Origin: CBDUEV01 sp965366365
GTDB lineage: Bacteria > Actinomycetota > Acidimicrobiia > Spongiisociales > JAENVV01
Length of the DNA stretch: 64,000 bases
Reading direction: 5' to 3'
Assembly (NCBI GenBank): GCA_965366365.1
Contig: CBDUEV010000001.1
Span: 62,001 to 126,000 of the forward strand
In this document: piece by piece, positions 40,995 through 48,167 of the stretch
Position numbering within the stretch: the stretch's first letter is position 1
Layout: each line of letters opens with the position of its first letter
The notes under the pieces: generated by a model
Seen by the model: only the letters and a program-made list of their open reading frames with translations
Databases searched by the model: none
What the model was told of the DNA's origin: nothing
Made by a program: the position numbers and the translations under genes

Positions 40995-41687
40995 CTATCG
41001 GAACAGGTCCTCGTCCGGCGGGCGGACCAAATCGGAAGCCCGGCCCTCGCCGGCATCGAGTCCGACGCCGCTCACGACAGCCGCCGGGACGCCCGTCGCC
41101 TTTCCCATGACCAGGTCGGCCGCTGCGGCTATCTCGTCTGCCACGGCAACCTCGGTCACCTCCAACTCGGTGCCGAAGGTATCTCGCGTTCCTCGATAGT
41201 CGACGATGGCCGGGATGCCCGATATCCCGATGGCGACGTCCGTGAGGCCCCGGCGCCACGGACGACCGAACGTGTCGGTGATGATGACTCCGAGCCGGAC
41301 GTCGAACGCCCGCTCCAGACGAACACGGATGCGATGCGCGGACCGATCGGGATCCCTGGGGAGGAGCACGAGCTTCCCCGGCTCGACGTTCGACCGGTCT
41401 ACCCCGGCGTTCGCGCACACGAACCCATGCCGGGTGACGGCGATCGTCAGCTCTCCTCTTCGTCGGACCACGGCCATCGACTCCGCCTCCACGACTCGCC
41501 GCCTGGCCGCCTCGTCCGGCGCGTCTGCCATGGCGCCCTCTGCTTTGGAGACCACTTTGTGGGTCACGACGACGACGTCGCCGTCCTGGGGTGGATCGTC
41601 TCTGAGCGCCTCCGCCAACAACGCCACGAGGTCGTCGCCTGGCCGAACCTCGCCGATTCCCGTCACCGGCCTGATCGTCAAGGTCAC
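40995..41687 (-). CDS. cofE: Coenzyme F420:L-glutamate ligase
   Basis: A 230-residue ligase that adds glutamates to F420-0 using GTP. Family motifs: 'GIGEVRPGDDL', 'VVVVTHKVVSKAEG', 'GFVCANAGVDRSNV', 'RIRVRLE', 'VIITDTFGRPWRRGLTDVAIG' and 'VVSGVGLDAGEG'. It lacks the FMN-reductase-like C-terminal domain found in mycobacterial FbiB, so it is the short archaeal-style form; the reductase that finishes F420 may be elsewhere. GTG 41687 overlaps the cofD stop (GTGA). Confidence 0.95.
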   Translation of the reverse strand: MTLTIRPVTGIGEVRPGDDLVALLAEALRDDPPQDGDVVVVTHKVVSKAEGAMADAPDEAARRRVVEAESMAVVRRRGELTIAVTRHGFVCANAGVDRSNVEPGKLVLLPRDPDRSAHRIRVRLERAFDVRLGVIITDTFGRPWRRGLTDVAIGISGIPAIVDYRGTRDTFGTELEVTEVAVADEIAAAADLVMGKATGVPAAVVSGVGLDAGEGRASDLVRPPDEDLFR

Positions 41688-42601
41688 AGGATTTCGATCA
41701 ACCACTCGGCGAAGGCGACGGCGTGCGGACGGTCCGGAAATCTCGTGTCGCGGATGTGCACCGTGACATCGTCGCCGGCGAGACGCCCCCGTTCGTGGGC
41801 ATCGCCCTGGTCGATGACGAGTTGGTGCACCAGTCCGTCGTAGGCGGTCAGAACCCCTTCGTTCCCCGCAGGGAGCCCAAGGGAAGCCATCACCGAATGA
41901 GCCGGACCCTTCAATGCTTTGCCGCCGAAGAGCGGACTCACCGCCAGCACGGGCGCGCCGGATGCGACAGCGGGGGCAATCCCTGGAACGGCCAGGATGG
42001 GCCAGATCGACAGTGGGGGGTTGGACGGCCCGATCACGATCGCGTCGGCGTTGCGCAGAGCCTGCTCCACCCCCGGTGCGGGCTGCGCCTGAGCCGAGCC
42101 GGCGAAGCGAATGTCCACGACCTCATCACTGTGTCCTCGGCGCACGAAGTAATCCTGGAAGCTCCGCCAGCTGCCGTCGCCCGTCTTGATCTCGGTGCGC
42201 ACCGGATCGTCCGACATCGGCAGGATGGTCGCCGAGATCTGCAAGACCTCGGTCAGTCTCCCGGTCACTTCCGAGAGCGGAACTCCTGCGGCCAGCTCCT
42301 GCGTGCGGAACAGATTGGTGGCCAGGTCGGCGTCGCCGATGCGGAACTCGGTTGCGACGCCGAGGTCGCTGAGATGATCCATGATCGTGAACGGATCATC
42401 GGCGAGGCCCCAGCCGTTCGGTCCCTCGATCCCCGCAATCGTGTACATCACCGTGTCGAGGTCGGGCGACACCGACAAGCCGTAGATTCGATCGTCGTCG
42501 CCGGTGTTGACGATGACCGACAGGTCGACTCCGGGAAGCGCGGCGAGTCCCCGCGCCAACCGCGCCCCTCCAACGCCTCCCGACAGCAATGTGATGTGCA
42601 T
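41684..42601 (-). CDS. cofD: 2-phospho-L-lactate (or phosphoenolpyruvate) transferase of F420 synthesis
   Basis: A 305-residue CofD/FbiA that joins the lactyl- or enolpyruvyl-diphospho-guanosine to the deazaflavin Fo. It has the opening 'TLLSGGVGGARLARGL' (nucleotide-binding Gly loop), 'VNTGDDDRIYGLSVSPDLDTVMYTIAG', 'IGPSNPPLSIWPIL' and 'VSPLFGGKALKGPA'. ATG 42601 has GGGGA upstream and a TAGATT -10 box about 42 nt upstream inside an inverted repeat. CofD and CofE are coupled by GTGA. Presence of F420 supports an actinobacterial host. Confidence 0.96.
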   Translation of the reverse strand: MHITLLSGGVGGARLARGLAALPGVDLSVIVNTGDDDRIYGLSVSPDLDTVMYTIAGIEGPNGWGLADDPFTIMDHLSDLGVATEFRIGDADLATNLFRTQELAAGVPLSEVTGRLTEVLQISATILPMSDDPVRTEIKTGDGSWRSFQDYFVRRGHSDEVVDIRFAGSAQAQPAPGVEQALRNADAIVIGPSNPPLSIWPILAVPGIAPAVASGAPVLAVSPLFGGKALKGPAHSVMASLGLPAGNEGVLTAYDGLVHQLVIDQGDAHERGRLAGDDVTVHIRDTRFPDRPHAVAFAEWLIEIL

Positions 42602-42633
42602 GGGACTTCCCCCGACCACGAATCGACTCGATA

Positions 42634-42657
42634 CCACGCCGGAATCTAGCGGCGTGG
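42634..42657 (-). promoter_or_regulatory. cofDE promoter with flanking inverted repeat
   Basis: Minus-strand TAGATT (complement of 42643-42648) fits TANNNT. It lies in the loop of an inverted repeat CCACGCCG (42634-42641) / CGGCGTGG (42650-42657). A repressor bound to the arms would cover the -10, so this may be an operator as well as a promoter. Confidence 0.45.
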
Positions 42658-42751
42658 GGCCAGGCCTCCCACCGGAGCCTCCCGGGTACATGCCGAATTT
42701 GTGCTCGAAAGATTGCCATTGGCGCAGCTTTCGGCCCAGAATGGCCCCCAC

Positions 42752-45535
42752 ATGGCGTCCCCTTCAGATGTCACCCCCGATGTGTCTCTCGTGGTCGCGG
42801 CCGCCATACTCGGCAGCGCTCCGGAGCGGACCGAACGCGCCCTCGAATCGATCCGCACCGAACGGGTCTCCGCTGCGTTCGTGATCGGCGGTGGGGCGGC
42901 GATGCAGCGGATCGCCGCGGCGGCCGGGGCGGTCTGGGTCAAGAGCGTGCACGACCTTCTCGAGGAACTCGACACCTCTGTTTCCCATGTGTGGCTTCTG
43001 CACGACGACGCCCGCCCGCTGCCCGGCGCGTTGGGCGCCCTCACCTTTGAGGCCCATCGTGTTGACGCCTCGATGGCAGGGTCCAAACTCCTCGACGCCA
43101 ACGATCACGACCTGCTCGAGTCGGTCGGAGGCGCTACCGATGTGTTCGGGGTTCCTTATACCGGGCTCCAACCGGGAGAACTGGATCAGGAACAGTACGA
43201 CGTGGTGCGAGACGTGGCGTTCATCCCCGGCGCCTCGGTCCTCGTTCGACGGGATCTCCTGCGTGGCCTGCAGGGTCCGGATCCGTTGCTTCCACCGGTC
43301 GCCTCAGGAATCGATCTCGCCCAGCGGGCTCGATTGGCCGGGGGCCGCGTCGTGGTGGTTCCCTCTTCGGAAGTCCTCCATGAAGGATCGTGTGCCGCTG
43401 GTGCCCAGCCGTGGCGGGAGCAGGCCGGTCAGTATCGGGCGATGTTGAAGGCTTATGCCTGGCTGACGCTGGTCTGGGTGCTGCCGGCGGCCGTCCTCAT
43501 CGACCTTGTAGATGGCCTGGCCCGCTTGGCGATGGGGTCGCCTCGAGCCCTCTCGAACGATCTCAAGGCGCTGCTCTGGAATCTCAAGAACGCCCGCTCG
43601 GGTCTGACGACGCGCTTCAAAGCGCAGTCGGTCCGAAGTGCCGGCGACGAGGAGCTCTTCCGCTACCAGCTCTCGGGTTCCGTACGCCTGCGCCAGCTGG
43701 GCGAGGATCTCACGGAGTGGTTCCGGGAGCGGAGCAGTCCGGACGGCGCCGTCAGCACATGGATGGAGCGCAGACGCGGCTTCTGGCAGGAGCCGGCCTT
43801 CCTGGCAGCCTTCTTGGCGGTGGCCGCCGTGCTCGTGGCCGGGCGGGAGATCTTGAGCAGTGGCTTGCCCGTCACCGGCTACGCCCTCCCGCTTCCCGAC
43901 GACGCCTGGCAGGCGCTCCGGGATGTGGCGGTGGGTTGGAACCCGGCCGGCCTGGGCGCGCCGGGGCCGATGCATCCCGCCGTGGCTGCCGCTGCGGCGC
44001 TGGCGCTTCCCTTCTTCGGCAGGTCCGCCATGGCCGCCACCGCCGTGACCCTGGGTTCGGTTGTGGCGGCTTACTTCGGCTTCTCCCGGCTGGTGGGCCG
44101 TTTCGAGGTGGGCCCGTCCGGACGGATCGGCGGGGGACTGGCAGCGGCCCTGGGGCCGGTGATCCTGGGAGTCGGATCCACCGGATACTGGCCGGCCCTT
44201 GTGGGGATCGGTGCTGTCCCCTGGGCGATCGACGCCGCCTGGCAACCCCTTCCTCGGTCGTGGAGGAAACGGGCGGGGCGTATCGGGCTGGGGATTCTGA
44301 CGACCGGCGTGATGACATCGTTCGTGCCCCTGGCGGCGGGGGTCCCGGTGGTGGTGCTCGGGCTGTGGTTTGTGTTCGGCAGCGACCGCCGCTGGGGGAC
44401 GATGCTGCGTGCCGTCGGGTTCGGGGCCGTCTCGCTCGTGTTTCTGGGCCAGACGCTCTACTGGTCTTCCCTGCGCACGCTGCTGGTCGGCGGTCAGGCG
44501 ATGACGTGGGAGCTGCCAGGTTGGATGGTCGCTCTCGGTGCGGCCACGCTGCTGGCGAGCATCCTGATCGGGTCAAACCGGTCGGTGTCGCTGGGCACGG
44601 TCGGTGGGCTCCTCGCACTCGGTGGAGTGTGGTTGGCGAGAGCGGTCGAGATCGGAATCGGGGTCGAGGTGACGGCCGTGGGTTTCGTTCTCGCCGCGGT
44701 CGGGGTGAGTCTTTCCGTGGCGGCGGCGGTCGACCTGCCGGCGAGCGTTGGCGCCGAGGGCAGGGGCCGGCGTGTCCTGGCCCTGCTCGGCGCCGGGGCG
44801 GCGGCGGCGCTGGTGGTTGGTTCGTTCGTAGCGCTGGTGGCCGATGGTCGGGTTGGGTTCGGCGAGGATCGGTTCGGGGCGTCCCTTGCCTTCACCGAAG
44901 CCCGATCCGATGCGCACGGCCCCGATCGGGTCCTGTATGTCGGTGCGGATCTGCCGGGAGAGGCTCGGGTGATGATGGGCACCGAATTCCGGGTGGGCTC
45001 GGCCCCCGAGGTTCCCCTCGCCGAAGCTTGGCTGCCCCTCCCGCGCGCCGGTGATCGGGCGCTCGAGACCACTTTGCGGAAGCTGGCCGGCTCGGACGAG
45101 CTGCGACCCGGCGCCGCGTTGGCGGAATTCGGGATCAGGTGGGTGGTGTCGACGTCTCCCAACGCCTTGGAGACGGCGTTCGTATCCCGCCTCGACATGA
45201 AACGACTCCCGCTCTACGAGGACCAGCCGTACACCGTGTACGAGAACCTGGAGCCGAGCCCGCGCGCCGTCTCCAGCGAGGGGTCTCCATGGAGCCGGGC
45301 CGGGATCGGCTACGAAGGAGTGGCCGTCGATTCGACCGTCCGGATCGCAGAGAATTTCGACGAGCGGTGGACTCCGGAGCCAGCGCGAGTCGACTGGGCC
45401 GTCGAGGTGTCGGCGGACCGGGGATCAGCCACCGTGCAGCCGGATTCTGCCCTGCGGCTCCTGGCGCTCCTGGCGGGGGCGGTTGCCTCGCTGGCTCTAG
45501 TGGCGGCTCTCGCCTCACTGGGAGGTAAACGATGA
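42752..45535 (+). CDS. GT2 glycosyltransferase fused to a large membrane domain
   Basis: A 927-residue protein. Residues 1-250 are a GT-A glycosyltransferase 2 domain with 'LLHDDARPLPGAL' (the Asp-Asp region binding nucleotide-sugar and metal) and 'VAFIPGASVLVRRDLL'. A linker with a membrane pair at 250-290 follows. After residue 350 come about ten hydrophobic helices and then a periplasmic C-terminal part ('FGIRWVVSTSPNALE'), closing with a last helix. Large GT2-membrane fusions next to cofD/fbiA occur across actinobacteria and are thought to act in arabinogalactan- or mannan-like envelope synthesis; the polymer here is unknown. The ATG at 42752 is used. Its stop overlaps the next gene (ATGA). 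Confidence 0.85.
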   Translation: MASPSDVTPDVSLVVAAAILGSAPERTERALESIRTERVSAAFVIGGGAAMQRIAAAAGAVWVKSVHDLLEELDTSVSHVWLLHDDARPLPGALGALTFEAHRVDASMAGSKLLDANDHDLLESVGGATDVFGVPYTGLQPGELDQEQYDVVRDVAFIPGASVLVRRDLLRGLQGPDPLLPPVASGIDLAQRARLAGGRVVVVPSSEVLHEGSCAAGAQPWREQAGQYRAMLKAYAWLTLVWVLPAAVLIDLVDGLARLAMGSPRALSNDLKALLWNLKNARSGLTTRFKAQSVRSAGDEELFRYQLSGSVRLRQLGEDLTEWFRERSSPDGAVSTWMERRRGFWQEPAFLAAFLAVAAVLVAGREILSSGLPVTGYALPLPDDAWQALRDVAVGWNPAGLGAPGPMHPAVAAAAALALPFFGRSAMAATAVTLGSVVAAYFGFSRLVGRFEVGPSGRIGGGLAAALGPVILGVGSTGYWPALVGIGAVPWAIDAAWQPLPRSWRKRAGRIGLGILTTGVMTSFVPLAAGVPVVVLGLWFVFGSDRRWGTMLRAVGFGAVSLVFLGQTLYWSSLRTLLVGGQAMTWELPGWMVALGAATLLASILIGSNRSVSLGTVGGLLALGGVWLARAVEIGIGVEVTAVGFVLAAVGVSLSVAAAVDLPASVGAEGRGRRVLALLGAGAAAALVVGSFVALVADGRVGFGEDRFGASLAFTEARSDAHGPDRVLYVGADLPGEARVMMGTEFRVGSAPEVPLAEAWLPLPRAGDRALETTLRKLAGSDELRPGAALAEFGIRWVVSTSPNALETAFVSRLDMKRLPLYEDQPYTVYENLEPSPRAVSSEGSPWSRAGIGYEGVAVDSTVRIAENFDERWTPEPARVDWAVEVSADRGSATVQPDSALRLLALLAGAVASLALVAALASLGGKR

Positions 45536-46863
45536 AGCGGCTCCTGGCGGCGCTCCTCGTCTCGGTGGCGGGGGTCTTTGTGTTCTTGTTTCCCGTCCCG
45601 GACACCGAAACGGGAACCACGACGACGGCCCCGCCGACGGCAGACGAGAGTGCGATTCAAGATGCCAGGACGGTGGCGCACTGTCCGTGGGCGAGAACCG
45701 ACGCCTCCATCGCGTCCGATTTCTCGCTCGCCGCCCTCGGTGCCTTCGAGGCAACGGTCACCGCTTCGGTGAGCGGGGAAGTCGGAACCGAGGTGACCGG
45801 CGGTGGGTTGGCGTTTGGTCTCGTACCGCTGACGGATGTCGCCGGTCCCGGAGTGTCGTCGGCGGTCGTCGAGTTCTCCGACCGTCCCTCCGGAGCCGTG
45901 GTCGTGGCTCGGGGCGATTCTGTTCTGGCCTCGGCCGGTTGCCGCTCGGGGGCGAGCAAGGTGTGGTTGCTGGCCGGTGGCTCGACCTTGGCCGATGAGA
46001 CCCTCGAACTCAGGCTGTTCAATCCGTTCCCCCAACCGGCGCGACTACAGATCAGGGTGACGAGCGAAAACGATTCCGAGCCCGAGCCCACGCTCGAGAC
46101 GATCACGGTCAACCCCCGCACCACCAGGGCGGTGAACCTGTCCGAGCTATTGGCTTTGCGTGAGACGCTGGCGTTGAGCATCACCGACGAGGACGGACTC
46201 GTCACCCCGGTGCTGACCCAGACCTTCGAGTCCCCGGAGAATGGAGTAGGGGACACCGCGGCCTGGGTGGGCGTGGGAGCATCGTCCGAGTGGTACTTTC
46301 CTTTCTCGGGCGTGGGCGACACGGTGGGATCAGTGGTGCTCATGAACGACGGGGCCGTTCCGGTCACCTACGACGTCGATGTCTACACAGAGGACGGGAG
46401 CGAGCTCGGGGTGCGTCAGGACGTGCTCGAACCTCGGACGGTGGCACGCCTTCCGCTCTCCGAACTCCATGACGGTGGAGCATTTGGCTTTGGGATTCGC
46501 TCCGACGGTCCCATCGGAGCGTTCCTGACGGGACAGGGTTCCACCCAGCGTGCCGCCACCCCAGGTGCGTCCTACGCCTCTCCGAACTGGCTGGTTCCGG
46601 GGCCGGGGGGATCGGGAACCCGATCGACGGTCTGGTTCCTCAACGCCGGTTCGACGCTGGCCACGGTGACCTATCGGGCGGCGCAGTCGAATGGTTCCCT
46701 AGGGCCCGCCGAGAAGCTGGCGGTACCGATCGGGACGGTCGTCTCGCTCGCCGTCGACAGCGGACTGGTGGTGCGTTCGAGCAGCCCGATCACGGTGGGC
46801 TGGACGGCGACCGCGCCTGGCTCGGCGGCCTTCACCATGGGTCTGCCCTTCAGCGATGGATGA
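45532..46863 (+). CDS. Secreted beta-rich protein (DUF5719-like)
   Basis: A 443-residue exported protein: a short signal or anchor ('RLLAALLVSVAGVFVFLFPV', residues 3-22), a Thr-rich spacer and then repeated beta-sandwich-like segments ('VWLLAGGSTLADETLELRLFNPFPQPARLQI', 'STVWFLNAGSTLATVTYRAAQ'). The 'W...GGST..D..L.L.NP' signature matches the actinobacterial DUF5719 family, which is usually next to the large GT2 gene. Function unknown, probably a cell-surface partner of the transferase. Overlaps upstream by ATGA and downstream by 8 bp. Confidence 0.78.
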   Translation: MKRLLAALLVSVAGVFVFLFPVPDTETGTTTTAPPTADESAIQDARTVAHCPWARTDASIASDFSLAALGAFEATVTASVSGEVGTEVTGGGLAFGLVPLTDVAGPGVSSAVVEFSDRPSGAVVVARGDSVLASAGCRSGASKVWLLAGGSTLADETLELRLFNPFPQPARLQIRVTSENDSEPEPTLETITVNPRTTRAVNLSELLALRETLALSITDEDGLVTPVLTQTFESPENGVGDTAAWVGVGASSEWYFPFSGVGDTVGSVVLMNDGAVPVTYDVDVYTEDGSELGVRQDVLEPRTVARLPLSELHDGGAFGFGIRSDGPIGAFLTGQGSTQRAATPGASYASPNWLVPGPGGSGTRSTVWFLNAGSTLATVTYRAAQSNGSLGPAEKLAVPIGTVVSLAVDSGLVVRSSSPITVGWTATAPGSAAFTMGLPFSDG

Positions 46864-47230
46864 GCTGACCCGAGCCATGATGGTGGCGGGCGTCTTCGCC
46901 GCAGCCGGTCTGCTTGGCTGGGCTGCCCGTCGAAGGCCCACGCAGCGACGCACCCTCGACGTGAGCCACGGGCCGTTCCCGGCCGCCATCTTCTTCGGAT
47001 CCGAGTCGTGTCTTTCCTGCCAGCCGGCCTGGCAGGCGATCACCGACTCCGGTCTGAAGGTACGGCAGTACACATGGGAGGCCGACGCCGAGCTCTTCGA
47101 GCAGTGGGGGATCGAGGAGGTCCCGCTGCTGTGGGTGACCGATGGCAGGGGTCGTGTGAGGAGCGAGACCTCCGGCGTCCCGACCCATCGAGAGCTGAGC
47201 AGAGCCAAATCACACGTCGGCGCAGAATGA
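46856..47230 (+). CDS. Membrane-anchored thioredoxin-like protein
   Basis: A 124-residue protein with an N-terminal helix ('AMMVAGVFAAAGLLGWAAR', residues 7-25) and a thioredoxin-fold domain. 'AAIFFGSESCLSCQPAW' carries a CxxC redox motif, and 'IEEVPLLWVTDGRG' carries the cis-Pro preceded by Val. Probably a dithiol reductase or oxidase facing the outside of the membrane and acting on envelope proteins. Third gene of the GT2 operon. A long hairpin follows directly. Confidence 0.82.
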   Translation: MDELTRAMMVAGVFAAAGLLGWAARRRPTQRRTLDVSHGPFPAAIFFGSESCLSCQPAWQAITDSGLKVRQYTWEADAELFEQWGIEEVPLLWVTDGRGRVRSETSGVPTHRELSRAKSHVGAE

Positions 47231-47236
47231 CAAAAT

Positions 47237-47267
47237 CGACTTACGCGTCAAAATGACGCGTAAGTCG
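47237..47267 (+). terminator. 14-bp hairpin after the GT2 operon
   Basis: 47237-47250 pairs perfectly with 47254-47267 around an AAA loop, 7 bases after the thioredoxin-like stop. It has no T run on the plus strand, but an ATTTTG tail would follow on the minus strand. It probably ends the operon that began at 42752. Confidence 0.65.
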
Positions 47268-47328
47268 CTCTGCGGCCCGTGACAGGCGGAGAAGATCGGA
47301 AATCCTTGGTACAGCCCCCGCGGTGGCC

Positions 47329-47334
47329 TAGGTT
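47329..47334 (+). promoter_or_regulatory. -10 box (TAGGTT) for the DUF3499 gene
   Basis: TAGGTT ends exactly 6 nt before the ATG at 47341. The next gene follows closely, so a two-gene leaderless message is likely. Confidence 0.55.
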
Positions 47335-47340
47335 ATCGGC

Positions 47341-47565
47341 ATGATCGAAAGCTGTGCACGATGCGGGGCTCCGGCGACCGGAGTCATGTCCTACAACTAC
47401 GGCGACAGCGCCGTGTGGTTGGATGATCTGACCGAGGCCATTTCGCCTGGGGCCGGATACGCCGTGTGCGCCACGCACGCCGACCGTCTCACGCCTCCGC
47501 TCGGATGGACGCTCACGGACCGGCGCAAGACGGTTCGCCTCTTCGCCCCGGCGGAAGTCGCGTAG
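47341..47565 (+). CDS. DUF3499 family protein
   Basis: A 74-residue protein with 'ESCARCGAPATGVMSYNYGDSAVWLDDL' and 'YAVCATHADRLTPPLGWTLTDRR', the signature of DUF3499: a small zinc-binding-like protein (Cys-x2-Cys ... Cys-x2-His) found almost only in actinobacteria next to whiB2/manB/fbiA-type loci. Its function is unknown. The start has the leaderless -10 box. The DUF6788-like gene follows after 9 bases. Confidence 0.88.
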   Translation: MIESCARCGAPATGVMSYNYGDSAVWLDDLTEAISPGAGYAVCATHADRLTPPLGWTLTDRRKTVRLFAPAEVA

Positions 47566-47574
47566 CCGAGACCG

Positions 47575-47847
47575 GTGGCTCTTGACCGAGACCTTCTCGA
47601 TGCAGTTCGAGACCTCGACGAGCATGAGCTGCGCCGTCTTCTCATTCTGGCCCAGGCTCGCCTCGAACGGTCGGGTTCTCTGGCTCCTGGCGTGACGCCG
47701 GCCAACGTGAACCTGCGCCAGCAGATGGTGAAGTGCGGCCGGGATTCCTGCACCTCCTGTCCGCACGGCCCGTATTGGTATGCCTACTGGCGGGAAGAGG
47801 GCAAGCGCAAGAGCAAGTACCTGGGCAAGCTTCTCGAAGAGGACTAG
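47575..47847 (+). CDS. Small protein with Cys-rich core (DUF6788-like)
   Basis: A 90-residue protein from GTG 47575. The N-terminal half is a helix ('DEHELRRLLILAQARLER'). The C-terminal half 'VKCGRDSCTSCPHGPYWYAYWREEGKRKSKYLGKL' is the known 'KCG...C...HGPYWY..WREGGK....Y.G' domain of uncharacterised proteins associated with mobile or DNA-related functions in other genomes. Role unknown. The following 115-bp gap contains a TAGAGT box near 47919 for the next gene. Confidence 0.72.
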   Translation: MALDRDLLDAVRDLDEHELRRLLILAQARLERSGSLAPGVTPANVNLRQQMVKCGRDSCTSCPHGPYWYAYWREEGKRKSKYLGKLLEED

Positions 47848-47962
47848 CAGTCGCCGGCCCGCCGGGGCGGCCACCCAGTCCGACCTGTTTGATGGTTGGC
47901 TCAAACTCCGGAAGCCGATAGAGTGCTGGCGGGCAGCTACTGACACGGAGGTAGGCGCGCAA

Positions 47963-48139
47963 ATGAAGTGTTCGCGCTGTCACGTCGAAGACGTGATCGA
48001 AATTCATCAGAAGCTACCGGACGGCACGGAGATCGACTTCTTCTCATGCCACAAATGCGACGAGAAGTGGTGGGACCGGAATGGTCGCGAGATCGCATTG
48101 AGCGAGGTCCTCGAGCTCGCCAGAAAAGCCCGGCCATAG
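47963..48139 (+). CDS. Small zinc-ribbon protein
   Basis: A 58-residue protein 'MKCSRCHVEDVIEIHQ...FFSCHKCDEKWWDRNGREI' with two Cys-x2-Cys pairs forming a zinc ribbon, similar in shape to the ribbons of archaeal and actinobacterial transcription factors. Partner unknown. GGAGG lies 11 nt before the ATG and a TAGAGT box about 40 nt upstream. The longer open frame back to 47780 overlaps the previous gene and is not used. Confidence 0.7.
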   Translation: MKCSRCHVEDVIEIHQKLPDGTEIDFFSCHKCDEKWWDRNGREIALSEVLELARKARP

Positions 48140-48167
48140 TCGCCGGCGCCGGCGGTCCGAGCGCGCC